This document shows, piece by piece, positions 24,988 to 33,647 of a DNA stretch of 64,000 nucleotides (the stretch's first letter is position 1; the number at the start of each line of letters is the position of its first letter). A program made the translations under genes and the position numbers. The notes beneath the pieces were generated by a model. That model was not told the origin of the DNA, did no database searches, and saw nothing but the letters and a program-made list of their open reading frames with translations. Origin of the DNA: G965220305 sp965220305 (GTDB taxonomy: Bacteria > Chloroflexota > Dehalococcoidia > Lucifugimonadales > UBA3495); the NCBI GenBank assembly GCA_965220305.1, contig OZ244817.1, forward strand, positions 2,790,001-2,854,000. Reading direction: 5' to 3'.

Positions 24988-26160
24988 CTACCCCCGGGGC
25001 AGTCCCAGCCCCCGGCTGGCGATGATGTTGCGCTGCACCTCCGAGGTCCCAGCGGCTATTTTATGGGAGAAGGCTATCATCCAATGCTCCTGCACCCTTC
25101 CCTTCAGGGGAGCCCACTTCTCATTGCGTCCCAGGCCGCCGTACATTCCCAGGACTTGCAGGGCCGCATTGGTGGCCCTCTGTAACGACTCGCTGCCGAA
25201 TACCTTGCTCATGGAGGCCTCTTTGTTGGGCACCAGCCCCTGTTCCTGCATGTAGGCCACGTTATAGGCCAGCAGTCGGGCCGCCTCGCATTCGATGTAG
25301 CGGTCGGCCAGCAGGTTGCGTACCCAGGTGCGCGACAGGGGCTGACCGTTGCTGGCCGTGTCGTCGGCGAATCCCCGCACCTCGTCCAGCAGACGCCGCG
25401 CCATGGCCGAGTAGTCGATCCCCGAGCGCTCGAAGTCCAGCAGGGTGACGGCCACGTACCAGCCCCGGTTCTCCTCCCCCACCACGTTGGCCACCGGAAC
25501 CCGCACGTTGTCGAAGATAATCTGGTTGAACTCGTGGCCTCCCGCCATGTTGATGATGGGCCTCACCTGAATGCCCGGGGAGTTCATGTCCACCAGAATG
25601 AAGCTGATGCCCCGGTGCCTGGGGGCCTCGGTATCGGTGCGGGCCAGGCACATAATCCAGTCGGCCCGATGTCCCAGGGTGGTCCAGATTTTGGCCCCGT
25701 TGATGATGTACTCGTCCCCGTCGCGCACTGCGCGGGTGTTGAGGGAAGCCAGGTCCGACCCGGACTCCGGCTCGCTGTACCCCTGGCACCACTGGATTTC
25801 GCCTCGGGCGATGGGGGGCAGGTGGGCCCGTTTCTGCTCCTCCGACCCGTGAATCATCAGGGTGGGGCCCAACATGCGGACGCCGAAGATGTCCCGTCCG
25901 GGGGCGCGGGCGTAGGCCAGCTCCTCATTGTAGATGGCGGAGCGCACCGGAGAAGCGTCCTGGCCCCCGTACTCCTGGGGCCAGTGCATGGTCAGCCAGC
26001 CCTTTTGGGCCAGCTTGCGGCGCATATCCGTGGTAACGTCCCAGTCCCACTCCTCTGGCCAGCGACCGCCGCCCTCCCAGTCGTCGGGTAACTGCTCCTG
26101 GACGAACTGGCGCAATTCCCGGCGAAAAGTCTGGTCTTCGGGGCTGAAGTTGAAGTCCAT
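24988..26160 (-). CDS. Acyl-CoA dehydrogenase family protein
   Basis: 390-residue flavoprotein. Family motifs: QGYSEPESGSDLASLNTRAV (the flavin-binding 'SEPxAGSD' block), GAKIWTTLGHRADWIMCLAR, ILVDMNSPGIQVRPI, IIFDNVRVPVANVVGEENRG and the C-terminal GTSEVQRNIIASRGLGLPR. It oxidises an acyl-CoA to the enoyl-CoA and passes electrons to ETF; chain length cannot be told. AGGAGTTTTTCT precedes the ATG. No ETF gene is adjacent. Together with the acyl-CoA ligase at 40172 it suggests fatty-acid or similar degradation. Confidence 0.93.
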   Translation of the reverse strand: MDFNFSPEDQTFRRELRQFVQEQLPDDWEGGGRWPEEWDWDVTTDMRRKLAQKGWLTMHWPQEYGGQDASPVRSAIYNEELAYARAPGRDIFGVRMLGPTLMIHGSEEQKRAHLPPIARGEIQWCQGYSEPESGSDLASLNTRAVRDGDEYIINGAKIWTTLGHRADWIMCLARTDTEAPRHRGISFILVDMNSPGIQVRPIINMAGGHEFNQIIFDNVRVPVANVVGEENRGWYVAVTLLDFERSGIDYSAMARRLLDEVRGFADDTASNGQPLSRTWVRNLLADRYIECEAARLLAYNVAYMQEQGLVPNKEASMSKVFGSESLQRATNAALQVLGMYGGLGRNEKWAPLKGRVQEHWMIAFSHKIAAGTSEVQRNIIASRGLGLPRG

Positions 26161-26298
26161 AGAAAAACTCCTGTGGGCCGCAGGAAGGTGGGATAATGAG
26201 GAAAAGGCGGCGACAGAAAAGCCTCGGCGCCAAGCCCGTGGGGACGGGATGGTTGACCGAGAGCCAATGGGATCCGGGGCCCTGATGCGGAAGCGCCG

Positions 26299-26535
26299 CT
26301 AGGTGCCTACGGACACGCAGGTTACCGTCCGCACCACGCCCTGGACGGTGTGGATGTTCTCCGTTACCAGATTACCCACCACCGTCATGTCATCCCCGGC
26401 GATGACGGCTATGATGTCATAGGGGCCGGTGACCACGTCCACCGTGTCAATACCTTCCAGTCCCCGCAACGTGTTAGCCACGTCCCGGGTCTTGCCTACT
26501 GCCGTTTCTACCAGAAGATATGCTTTGGTCGCCAT
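26299..26535 (-). CDS. Lrp/AsnC-type stand-alone ligand-binding domain (RAM) protein
   Basis: 78 residues, starting MATKAYLLVETAVGKTRDVA with LRGLEGIDTVDVVTGPYDII and ENIHTVQGVVRTVTCVSV. This is the dimeric alpha/beta sandwich of Lrp/AsnC regulators without the DNA-binding helix-turn-helix. Such stand-alone domains bind amino acids or may pair with other proteins. AGGGAGGA precedes the ATG. It lies next to the acyl-CoA dehydrogenase on the same strand, but over 130 bases away. Confidence 0.85.
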   Translation of the reverse strand: MATKAYLLVETAVGKTRDVANTLRGLEGIDTVDVVTGPYDIIAVIAGDDMTVVGNLVTENIHTVQGVVRTVTCVSVGT

Positions 26536-26651
26536 GTGTCCTCCCTATGGAAGCTCCCGAGCATCGGAGCTGAAGCAATCGGGTCCGGGGCAATCTGGGA
26601 TAATTCTACGGCCCCCCCGATACCCTGTCAATTGAGGGTATTTCGGAGCCG

Positions 26652-26720
26652 GGCCCTCTCGATTCTCCGGGTAGAGGCCAGGGTGTGCTATCGGGCAGGC
26701 CGCCCCACCCCTGGATGCCG
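26652..26720 (+). repeat. Degraded left end of an inverted-repeat element
   Basis: GGGCCCTCTCGATTCTCCGG and the following gtagaggccagggtgtgct match the left end of the elements at 29750 and 61068 with mismatches. It lies just upstream of the rsmG promoter. Confidence 0.45.
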
Positions 26721-26765
26721 GCCTCTACCGAACTGGCTCGCTGGGTAAGCGTGGATGAGTCCGGG

Positions 26766-26771
26766 TATAAT
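26766..26771 (+). promoter_or_regulatory. rsmG -10 box, possible leaderless start
   Basis: A perfect TATAAT ends six bases before ATG 26778, so transcription would start at about that ATG. No clear -35 box or ribosome site. A second ATG lies 12 bases on (26790). Confidence 0.5.
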
Positions 26772-26777
26772 AGAGCC

Positions 26778-27503
26778 ATGACTGAACGCATGACAATCCT
26801 GGCCCAAGGAGTCCAAGAACTGGGCGTGTTGCTCAGCGAGGACCAGTTGGACCAGTTCCAACTCTACTATTCGGAACTGTCCCAGTGGAACCAGCGAGTC
26901 AACCTGACATCCATCATCCAGTACGAAGAGGTGCAGGTAAAGCACTTCCTGGACTCGCTGACTCTGTGCCTCGCCTGCCAGGGCGGCCCAGCCCCCGGCA
27001 GTCGATTGATAGACGTGGGGGCCGGGGCGGGCCTGCCGGGCCTGGCTATCAAGCTGGCCTTTCCCCATGTTCACCTGACCCTGGCGGACTCGGTGGGTAA
27101 GAAGACCGCCTTCTTGCGCCACCTGGTGGAGACCCTGGGCCTGGAGGACGTAGAGGTAATCACCGCCCGGGCCGAGGAGTTGGGGCAGAAGCCGGAGTTG
27201 CGGGAAAGTTTTGACCTGGCGTTGGCCCGGGGGCTGGCGAAAATGCCGGCGCTGTTGGAGTACACCCTGCCTTTCTGCAAGGTGGGGGGAAGGGTGGTGG
27301 CCTGGAAGCACGGGGGCATCGCCGAGGAGATAGCCAGCGCTCGGGAGGCATTGCGCATCCTGGGCGGGCGTTCCTGGCAGGCCCACCCGGTGGAAGTCAC
27401 GGGACTTGCGGATAACCGCATTTTGGTGGTGACCGAGAAGGTAAAGCCCACCCCAGACCAATATCCCCGACGTATCGGCGTGCCCGCCAAGCAACCTCTG
27501 TAA
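26778..27503 (+). CDS. rsmG: 16S rRNA (guanine-N7)-methyltransferase RsmG
   Basis: 241-residue GidB/RsmG enzyme that methylates N7 of a conserved 16S guanine. Family blocks: WNQRVNLTSIIQYEEVQVKH, LDSLTLCLACQG, the SAM motif LIDVGAGAGLPGLAIKLAFP, TLADSVGKKTAFLRHL and LALARGLAKMPALLEYTLP, VAWKHG. ATG 26778 is only six bases after a TATAAT, hence a possible leaderless mRNA. gidA/mnmG, its common partner, is not here. Confidence 0.93.
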   Translation: MTERMTILAQGVQELGVLLSEDQLDQFQLYYSELSQWNQRVNLTSIIQYEEVQVKHFLDSLTLCLACQGGPAPGSRLIDVGAGAGLPGLAIKLAFPHVHLTLADSVGKKTAFLRHLVETLGLEDVEVITARAEELGQKPELRESFDLALARGLAKMPALLEYTLPFCKVGGRVVAWKHGGIAEEIASAREALRILGGRSWQAHPVEVTGLADNRILVVTEKVKPTPDQYPRRIGVPAKQPL

Positions 27504-27724
27504 CCGATGCGGGACGCGTTGCCCGGCCACCGTAGGGCCGCACCCTGACCGATATGTTCAGGGGGGGAGAGCATGAGGTCTGACCGACCGTGGTAAGGGG
27601 GGACGGCTGTGCGTCTTCACTCCCGGAGAATTCAAGGCCCGTCCTTTGATTTGCCCACCACCCCTGGATTCCGGCGGAGTCCGGAATTACCCGTGGCCCT
27701 GTAAAGGGCAAGTCAGAAGATGCC

Positions 27725-27868
27725 CAGGACGATTGCAAAGTTGTTCGATTCGCGCCGTCCGCTCGGTTATGGCAGGACTCCAAGGTTGGAACTGTGGATT
27801 CCCGCTTTCGCGGGAAAGACGGGTTGGGGGCATAGTCCGCTGTATGGAAGGACTTTGCAATCGTCCTG
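27725..27868. mobile_element. MITE-like element with 17-bp terminal inverted repeats
   Basis: 144 bp bounded by CAGGACGATTGCAAAGT (27725-27741) and its exact reverse complement ACTTTGCAATCGTCCTG (27852-27868). A REP palindrome (TTCCCGCTTTCGCGGGAA) lies inside near 27798. Upstream, 27600-27700 holds another degenerate REP (GGATTCCGGCGGAGTCCGGA). Nothing coding in 27504-28040. Confidence 0.65.
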
Positions 27869-28040
27869 AGAAGATGCCTCCATATTGTACTGGGAATGAC
27901 GGTGGTAGGTGGTGTCCCGTCTACCTGCACAATTGAAAGACCGTGTGCCGGGATTGCGCTGCCCCGGCTGGCTTTGTATCATTTAGCAAGCTCACCGCAG
28001 GCCCGATATAAGGGGGAGCACCCCCTCAGGAGGATTCCTC

Positions 28041-28982
28041 ATGTCCGTTATGGTCACCGGCGGCACCGGATTCATCGGCAACCGCATTATTCGCAAGCTG
28101 GTCGAGCGGGGCGAGGATGTGGTCTGCTTCGACCTGGCCCCACCCCGGGCCAACTTGGAGCCCTACCTGGACCGCATCCAGTTCTACCGGGGAGACATTA
28201 CCCAGATGCCCCACCTGCTGGAGGCGGCAAATACCCACGGGGTGCACAAGATTATCCACATGGCCGCCCTGTTGCCGCCGGATACCGAGGACCGTCCCCA
28301 CTTTGGCATGTTGGTGAACATCCAGGGCACCAACAACGTCTTTGAGACGGCCCGCTGGACCGGCATTGAGCGGGTGGTCTACGCCAGCTCCATCGCCGTC
28401 TACGGGGTCCAGGACACTTTCGGGGACCGGCCCATCAACGAGGACGACCTAGCGGCCCCCATCAACGTTTACGGGATGACCAAAGCCGCCAACGACTTCG
28501 CCGCCGGGAAGTACCGGGACCGTTACGGCCTGGACCTGCGGGGAGTCCGCATCTGCACCGTTTTCGGGCACGGGCGGGTTACGGGTATGACCGGCATGAT
28601 TGGGGGGCTGATGATGTCATTGCCCGCTATCGGCCAGCCGGTCAACATGGTCTTCGACCCCAGCGAACCCTCGCCGATGATTCATGCCGAAGACGCCGCC
28701 GAGATGTTCGTCAACGTGGCCTTGAGCGGCAGCCTGAACCACAATATCTACATCAGCGGGGGGCACCTGGCGACCATCCAGGATATGGCTGACCTGGTGC
28801 GGGGCATCATCCCCGACGCCCAGATTACCACCGGCGACCAGCCGGTGCCCCACGTTTACCTGGTGGACAACAGCCGGATGCTGGCCGACGTGGGCTACGA
28901 AATGCCCCCGCTGCGGGTACGGGTGTTGGAGCATATCAACGACGCTCGTCGGGAGGCGGGTATGGAGCCCATTGCGGGCTGA
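28041..28982 (+). CDS. NAD-dependent epimerase/dehydratase (extended SDR)
   Basis: 313-residue extended short-chain dehydrogenase fold. GGTGFIGNRIIRKL at the N-terminus binds NAD(P), IIHMAALLPP is the usual 'A[AG]' strand, YASSIAVYGVQDTFG holds the catalytic Ser, and VYGMTKAANDFAAGKYRDRY carries the YxxxK pair. VRICTVFGHGRVTG is the substrate-side loop. Probable role in sugar or nucleotide-sugar modification; substrate unknown. AGGAGGATTCCTC precedes the ATG. Confidence 0.9.
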   Translation: MSVMVTGGTGFIGNRIIRKLVERGEDVVCFDLAPPRANLEPYLDRIQFYRGDITQMPHLLEAANTHGVHKIIHMAALLPPDTEDRPHFGMLVNIQGTNNVFETARWTGIERVVYASSIAVYGVQDTFGDRPINEDDLAAPINVYGMTKAANDFAAGKYRDRYGLDLRGVRICTVFGHGRVTGMTGMIGGLMMSLPAIGQPVNMVFDPSEPSPMIHAEDAAEMFVNVALSGSLNHNIYISGGHLATIQDMADLVRGIIPDAQITTGDQPVPHVYLVDNSRMLADVGYEMPPLRVRVLEHINDARREAGMEPIAG

Positions 28983-29060
28983 CGGCGGAAGCCACCGGAG
29001 AGAGAAACGGGCTTCCCGCTCGCATATTGGCCCACCACCGTAAAGTCGAGGACAAATATC

Positions 29061-29099
29061 GAGGCGTCGGGCCTACCTAATAAATAGGCCCGACGCCTC
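29061..29099. other. Perfect 15-bp palindrome after the epimerase gene
   Basis: GAGGCGTCGGGCCTA (29061-29075) and TAGGCCCGACGCCTC (29085-29099), loop CCTAATAAA. No T-run on either side, so an ordinary terminator is uncertain; it may stabilise the 3' end or mark a repeat. Confidence 0.6.
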
Positions 29100-29224
29100 A
29101 TATTACGGGTATCGTCGGATTGACGTCCAGCTACATCTCAAATCTCCATCCGCCAACGGACGCCGCAAGGTATCATCGCAAGAGTATTGGGGAAGAGGAG
29201 ATGCAGTCAGCTACCTGGGGATGG

Positions 29225-29458
29225 TTACTCCCGGTGCAGGTCCTCCGGGTCTAGGACTCGGAAGCCAACGCCCAGTTTTACCTGGTACCAGGCCACCTGG
29301 CCGTCCTGGATGTGCCCGCGTATTTCCTTAACCTCAAACCAGTCCAGCCCCTTCAGGGTCTGACCGGCGCGGCTAACCGCTCCTTCGATGGCCTGCTCCA
29401 GTCCCTCGGAGGAAGTTCCCACCAACTCCACAACTTTGTAAGTGTTTCCAGTAGTCAT
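29225..29458 (-). CDS. Dodecin family flavin/cofactor-binding protein
   Basis: 77 residues: YKVVELVGTSSEGLEQAIEG, AVSRAGQTLKGLDWFEVKEI, RGHIQDGQVAWYQVKLGVGF. This matches dodecin, a dodecameric protein that stores flavins or CoA. The conserved 'LDWFEVKEIRG' strand is present. AAGGAGGGCGACT precedes the ATG. It stands alone, with no flavin gene adjacent. A flavin-buffer role would fit the luciferase-like oxidoreductase encoded downstream on the other strand, which is inference. Confidence 0.9.
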   Translation of the reverse strand: MTTGNTYKVVELVGTSSEGLEQAIEGAVSRAGQTLKGLDWFEVKEIRGHIQDGQVAWYQVKLGVGFRVLDPEDLHRE

Positions 29459-29749
29459 AGTCGCCCTCCTTATTCGGTCCCTTATAGGACCATTTCTTAC
29501 GCAATTTGTCGCCCAGCCGGCCGGTACTGCCCTCCAACCCTTGGGGCCCGGCTCGCCGGTGAATCTAACTCACAAATATTACCCGCCAGGGAGTATCAAC
29601 TCTGACGATATTCGCAGTATCCTCTCGTTACGGTCGCGTAATATGATATATTCTATATCAAGTTTCGTAATAAAACAAGGGTTTCGTGAGGGTTGGCTCG
29701 GTCCTCCAACAGCGGCGCCTAAACTGGTCCAAAACCCTGTCGGTATGGG

Positions 29750-29907
29750 CAGGGTCTTGGAATTCTCCGGACCAAGGCCAAGGGGCGCTTTCAGGCAGGC
29801 GCCCCTACCGTCATTCCCGCGGAGGCGGGAATCCACGGGTGGAGGCCTGTGCTGTCTGGGGACTTTAGGCCATTCGCTCCGGTCACAGTGAGAATCGAAA
29901 GACCCTG
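29750..29907. mobile_element. MITE-like element of the CAGGGTCTTTCGATT family
   Basis: Left end CAGGGTCTTGGAATTCTC (29750), right end AATCGAAAGACCCTG (29893-29907). Inside is a REP (CATTCCCGCGGAGGCGGGAA) at 29813. The body matches the element at 61068 (TTCTCCGGACCAAGGCCAAG against TTCTCCGGACAAAGGCCAAG). No coding capacity. Confidence 0.7.
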
Positions 29908-30009
29908 GGTATGGCCCCGCCCCCAACCCGAGGCGGGATTTTGGGTTATAATGGGGCAAAATGTTGTTGGATAGACCCGCATGTCGGTAGTGGAGCAAGG
30001 AGGGCGACC

Positions 30010-30939
30010 ATGAGTGTAGCCATTGGATACGTGCCGGGGGCCTTCGGCCAGGGGGGAGACAACCCCGACTTTCTGCGCCAGTTGGTGGAGGTGGGGGACA
30101 AGTACGAGTACGACTCCCTGTGGCTCAGCGACCGGATCGTCAGCAACCGCTTCAGCCTGGAGCCCATGATCGCCCTTTCCATGGTGGCCGCCTACTCGGA
30201 CCGGCTGAAGTTCGGCACCAGCGTGCTGGCCCTGCCGCTGCGCAATCCGGTGGTGCTGGCCAAGCAAATCGCCACCCTGGACTACCTGTCCCAGGGCCGT
30301 TGCTTTCCGGCGGTAGGCTTGGGCCAGGAAGACCCGGAGGAGTACGAAGCCTGCGGCGTTCCCAAGGGAGACCGGGCCCAGCGCACCGACGAAGCCATCG
30401 TGCTCATGCGTCGACTGTGGGAGGAGGAGAGCGTCACCCACGAGGGCAGGTTCTTTACCTGCCACAACGTCAGCGTAACCCCCAAGCCCTTCTTCAAGCC
30501 CTCGCCGCCGGTCTGGATTGGTGGCCGGAGCCACGCCGCCGCCCGGCGGGTGGGCCGGGTCGGCGACGGTTGGTTGGTGTCCAGCGCCACCCCCGACGAG
30601 GTGCGGGAAGGCCGGGACATTCTGTTCGATACGGCGGACAAGTACGAGCGGGAGATAGAATACGACCATGTGGGCGTGCTGCTCGGTTACTACATTTCCT
30701 CGGACCGGGAGCAGGCAGTCGCCAAGGCCCATCAGTTCGTTACTCGCCATCGGCCCGACGCCTACTTTACCGAATACAGCGCCGTGGGCACCACCGAACA
30801 AATTGCCGAGATGATTCAGCGGTATGCGGATGCGGGAGGGCAGAAGTTCGTGGTGCGCCCCCTGTGCTCGGGGGACGAGTCTATGGAACAACTGGAAATA
30901 ATGGGCGAGGAGATTCTGCCCCGGTTTCATAACCGGTAG
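30010..30939 (+). CDS. LLM-class oxidoreductase, F420-dependent type likely
   Basis: 309 residues of luciferase-like fold: SVAIGYVPGAFGQGGDNPDF, YDSLWLSDRIVSNRFSLEPM, SDRLKFGTSVLALPLRNPVV, RCFPAVGLGQEDPEEYEACG, and KPFFKPSPPVWIGGRSHAA. The 'RNP' and 'WIGG' signatures are typical of F420-type members, but cofactor choice is inferred. ATG 30010 follows AAGGAGGGCGACC. A TATAAT at 29947 and the MITE at 29750 lie upstream. A small membrane-protein gene follows nine bases later and is probably co-transcribed. Confidence 0.88.
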   Translation: MSVAIGYVPGAFGQGGDNPDFLRQLVEVGDKYEYDSLWLSDRIVSNRFSLEPMIALSMVAAYSDRLKFGTSVLALPLRNPVVLAKQIATLDYLSQGRCFPAVGLGQEDPEEYEACGVPKGDRAQRTDEAIVLMRRLWEEESVTHEGRFFTCHNVSVTPKPFFKPSPPVWIGGRSHAAARRVGRVGDGWLVSSATPDEVREGRDILFDTADKYEREIEYDHVGVLLGYYISSDREQAVAKAHQFVTRHRPDAYFTEYSAVGTTEQIAEMIQRYADAGGQKFVVRPLCSGDESMEQLEIMGEEILPRFHNR

Positions 30940-30947
30940 GCAGGGAT

Positions 30948-31178
30948 ATGATAGACGCTGCAAACATCCAAGCAATGGCCGCCTTCGGCGCAATGCTGCT
31001 GGCCCAGTTAACCCTGATGGGGGGCTGGACTTGGTGGCTGGTGCGCAACAGTGAGGGAAGCCTGCGGGAAGAAATGCGCCGCAATCACCGGGAGTTGCTA
31101 ACCCTGCTGCAATACTACACCCACGGGGAAGACGGGGCCGCGGTGTTTCACCGACTGCCCGACGGCGCCGGCAATTAA
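30948..31178 (+). CDS. Small single-pass membrane protein
   Basis: 76 residues: an N-terminal membrane helix (AFGAMLLAQLTLMGGWTWWL) and a charged amphipathic tail (RNSEGSLREEMRRNHREL) that could form a coiled coil. The ATG is eight bases after the stop of the flavin oxidoreductase. No family recognised; function unknown. Confidence 0.6.
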   Translation: MIDAANIQAMAAFGAMLLAQLTLMGGWTWWLVRNSEGSLREEMRRNHRELLTLLQYYTHGEDGAAVFHRLPDGAGN

Positions 31179-31252
31179 CCGACGGTTGAGAGTCAAGGTA
31201 CTTGGAGAACAACCCCTTGGCTCCCTAGTAGACGATGATGGAGCGGTGAAAA

Positions 31253-32656
31253 ATGACCTCTAGCACCCAGCCAAAGACGGTGGGCGAGTTGCGCCAAAGC
31301 GGTTACCAGGTGGTCCCAATACGGGAGGAATTGCGTCAGAACCTCATAGCCAAGATACGGGCCGAAGAGATTGTCTTCCCGGGCATTATCGGCTTTGACG
31401 ATACGGTAATTCCCCAGTTGGAAAACGCCATCCTGGCGGGGCAGGACATAATCCTGCTGGGGGAGCGGGGCCAGGCGAAATCCCGGCTTATCCGCAGCCT
31501 GGTCAACCTGCTGGACGAATACATACCCAAGGTGGCCGGGTGCGAGATTAACGACGACCCATACCGTCCCATCTGCCGGGCCTGCCGCGACCTGCTGGCC
31601 GAGCGGGGGGAGGATGTCGAGATTGAGTGGGTCCCCCGGGAGGAGCGGTACTCGGAGAAACTGGCTACGCCCGACATATCCATCGCCGACCTCATCGGCG
31701 AGATCGACCCCATCAAGGTGGCCGAGGGCCGGCACCTGTCCGACGAACTGGCTATCCACTATGGCCTGGTGCCCCGCACCAACCGGGGCATATTTTCCAT
31801 CAACGAGCTTCCCGACCTGGCCGAGCGCATCCAGGTGGGCCTGTTCAACCTGATGGAAGAGCGGGACGTACAGATTAAGGGCTACCGGATACGCTTGCCC
31901 CTGGACGTTTACGTGGTGTCCACCGCCAACCCCGAGGATTACACCAACCGGGGACGCATCGTAACGCCGCTGAAGGACCGCTACGGCGCGCAGATACACA
32001 CTCACTATCCCCGGGCCATCGAAGAAGAAATCGCCATCATGGACCAGGAGCGGGCCCGCTTCCCGGACGACGAAAACGTCGTAACGCCCCACTTCATCAA
32101 GGAAATCCTGGCCCAACTGACCATCCAGGCCCGCCAGAGCAGCGAAATCAACCAGCGCTCCGGCGTGAGCGTAAGGGTTTCCATCAGCAATTTCGAGACC
32201 CTGCTGAGCAACGCGGTGCGCCGCGCCATTCGCCACGGCGATACCTTGGTCTGTCCCCGTATCAGCGATCTTCCCTACATTGTCGCCTCCTTCGGCGGCA
32301 AGATAGAGCTGGAGACCTTTGAGGAAGGACGGGAAGGGCGGGTTATGGAGGACCTCAGCAGGCGGGCGGTGCTGCACATTTTCGGGCAGTATTTCGACGT
32401 TGCCGAATTGGAGGGGATTGTAACCGCCTTTGATTTGGGGAACGTGGCGGAAACCGGCAGCGAGAAGAGGGCCTCGGAATACCCGGAGTTGGCGCGCCAG
32501 GTGGATGGCCTGGCCGAAGCGGTGGCGCAGTTGACCGACGACCAGCGACCGGAGGTGGTGGCGTCGGCGGTGGAGTTTGTCTTGGAAGGGCTGCACCTCA
32601 GCCGCCGTCTCAACTGCGAGCGCACCCCGGTGGGCTACCGTTACCTGCGCAGCTAA
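31253..32656 (+). CDS. AAA+ ATPase, magnesium-chelatase ChlI/BchI-like
   Basis: 467 residues. Walker A region IILLGERGQAKSRLIRSLVN (GxxGxAKS form), then VPRTNRGIFSINELPDLAER and VQVGLFNLMEERDVQIKGY style Walker B/sensor blocks, VVSTANPEDYTNRGRIVTPL with the 'TANPEDYT' sensor, and DRYGAQIHTHYPRA. CEINDDPYRPICRACRDLLA adds a possible metal-binding cysteine cluster typical of the chelatase-like group. Usually such an ATPase pairs with a VWA-domain protein for metal insertion or remodelling, but none is encoded next to it. GGAG is nine bases before the ATG. Confidence 0.88.
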   Translation: MTSSTQPKTVGELRQSGYQVVPIREELRQNLIAKIRAEEIVFPGIIGFDDTVIPQLENAILAGQDIILLGERGQAKSRLIRSLVNLLDEYIPKVAGCEINDDPYRPICRACRDLLAERGEDVEIEWVPREERYSEKLATPDISIADLIGEIDPIKVAEGRHLSDELAIHYGLVPRTNRGIFSINELPDLAERIQVGLFNLMEERDVQIKGYRIRLPLDVYVVSTANPEDYTNRGRIVTPLKDRYGAQIHTHYPRAIEEEIAIMDQERARFPDDENVVTPHFIKEILAQLTIQARQSSEINQRSGVSVRVSISNFETLLSNAVRRAIRHGDTLVCPRISDLPYIVASFGGKIELETFEEGREGRVMEDLSRRAVLHIFGQYFDVAELEGIVTAFDLGNVAETGSEKRASEYPELARQVDGLAEAVAQLTDDQRPEVVASAVEFVLEGLHLSRRLNCERTPVGYRYLRS

Positions 32657-32771
32657 CGGTGTAGGGAAGGGTACCACCGTTAACGAGCTTTAATTACAAT
32701 AGGTTATGTGGGAATAACCGACCTACAAATTCGCTTTGTCCTCCCACTTGCTGAGTAATGGAGATGCTTAA

Positions 32772-33086
32772 ATGGCTTTGGTACGTGGACACTACCTGGA
32801 ATCTGCATCTTGGGAAGACCTTGTTTCCGTCGCGAGCAAGCAGCCAGCGTCATTGGCTGAGAGCTTCAGTATGGCCCTTGCTGCTATAACCGAGGCCAGA
32901 GGGCAAGGCCACCTCACCGACCAGGAGGCGGACGTTCTAGTTAGAGAGGTTGTGGCTGTAATGGTGGGTGTGGAACTAAATAACGTCATTCTCTCAACAT
33001 TTGCCCGTCAGACAAAGGGCATTATGCCAGCGCGCGGCTTTTATCCACACCATACATGGAGCCTCTTTGCGCCCACACTATTGTAG
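32772..33086 (+). CDS. Hypothetical helical protein
   Basis: 104 residues, mainly helical (SLAESFSMALAAITEARGQG, TDQEADVLVREVVAVMVGVE). No family recognised. TGGAG lies seven bases before the ATG. The next gene starts 12 bases later, so the two form an operon. The surrounding 32.7-35 kb is AT-richer than the rest and carries only unknown proteins. Confidence 0.65.
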   Translation: MALVRGHYLESASWEDLVSVASKQPASLAESFSMALAAITEARGQGHLTDQEADVLVREVVAVMVGVELNNVILSTFARQTKGIMPARGFYPHHTWSLFAPTLL

Positions 33087-33097
33087 GGGTAAAGCTC

Positions 33098-33580
33098 ATG
33101 GCGAGTGAAGAAGCAGGGCCAGCCAACCTCTCTGATGAACGCGCTAGAAGGGAAAGGAACGACGCGTCTGAAAGCGTAGAAAGTCGAAGTGGTCGGTCCG
33201 GAGAGTCTTCCTTCCCACCGGAAATCCTGGAAAACCTGCCGGAAGACCAAAGAGCGAATATCGAACAATTCTTCGGTAGCGCAATGTCCATGACAGTGGG
33301 CATGGGTAACCCTATTGCCGCAAAGATTACCCCAGAGCACATTACTGACATCATTTCGCTTTCAAGTCGGACTGCCGACCTAGATTACGGCGATAGGCGA
33401 CACTCTCGAATGGTTATATCAGTAGTAGTCGGTTTCGCGTTGGTTATCTTAGTAGCGTTTGGTGCTTTCCTGGCCTTTATGAAGTCCAATGAGTTACTCG
33501 TGGAACTGATTAAGATTGGCGCTGCTCTAGCCGGAGGCTTCGGTGGCGGGTACGGCGTGGCATCTTGGAGACGGAGATAA
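33098..33580 (+). CDS. Hypothetical protein with two C-terminal membrane helices
   Basis: About 160 residues. The first half is soluble and charged (RSGRSGESSFPPEILENLPE), the second has two hydrophobic helices (VISVVVGFALVILVAFGAFL and LIKIGAALAGGFGGGYGVAS) ending WRRR. The topology resembles DUF2335 membrane proteins, but I cannot confirm family membership. ATG 33098 has AGGGGT upstream. Operon with the gene at 32772. Confidence 0.65.
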   Translation: MASEEAGPANLSDERARRERNDASESVESRSGRSGESSFPPEILENLPEDQRANIEQFFGSAMSMTVGMGNPIAAKITPEHITDIISLSSRTADLDYGDRRHSRMVISVVVGFALVILVAFGAFLAFMKSNELLVELIKIGAALAGGFGGGYGVASWRRR

Positions 33581-33647
33581 CCGTCCTCCTGAATCCGGAA
33601 TTGCAATAGACACTCTTGCTTAGAGGTAGCGCCTTTAATGGCCACCT

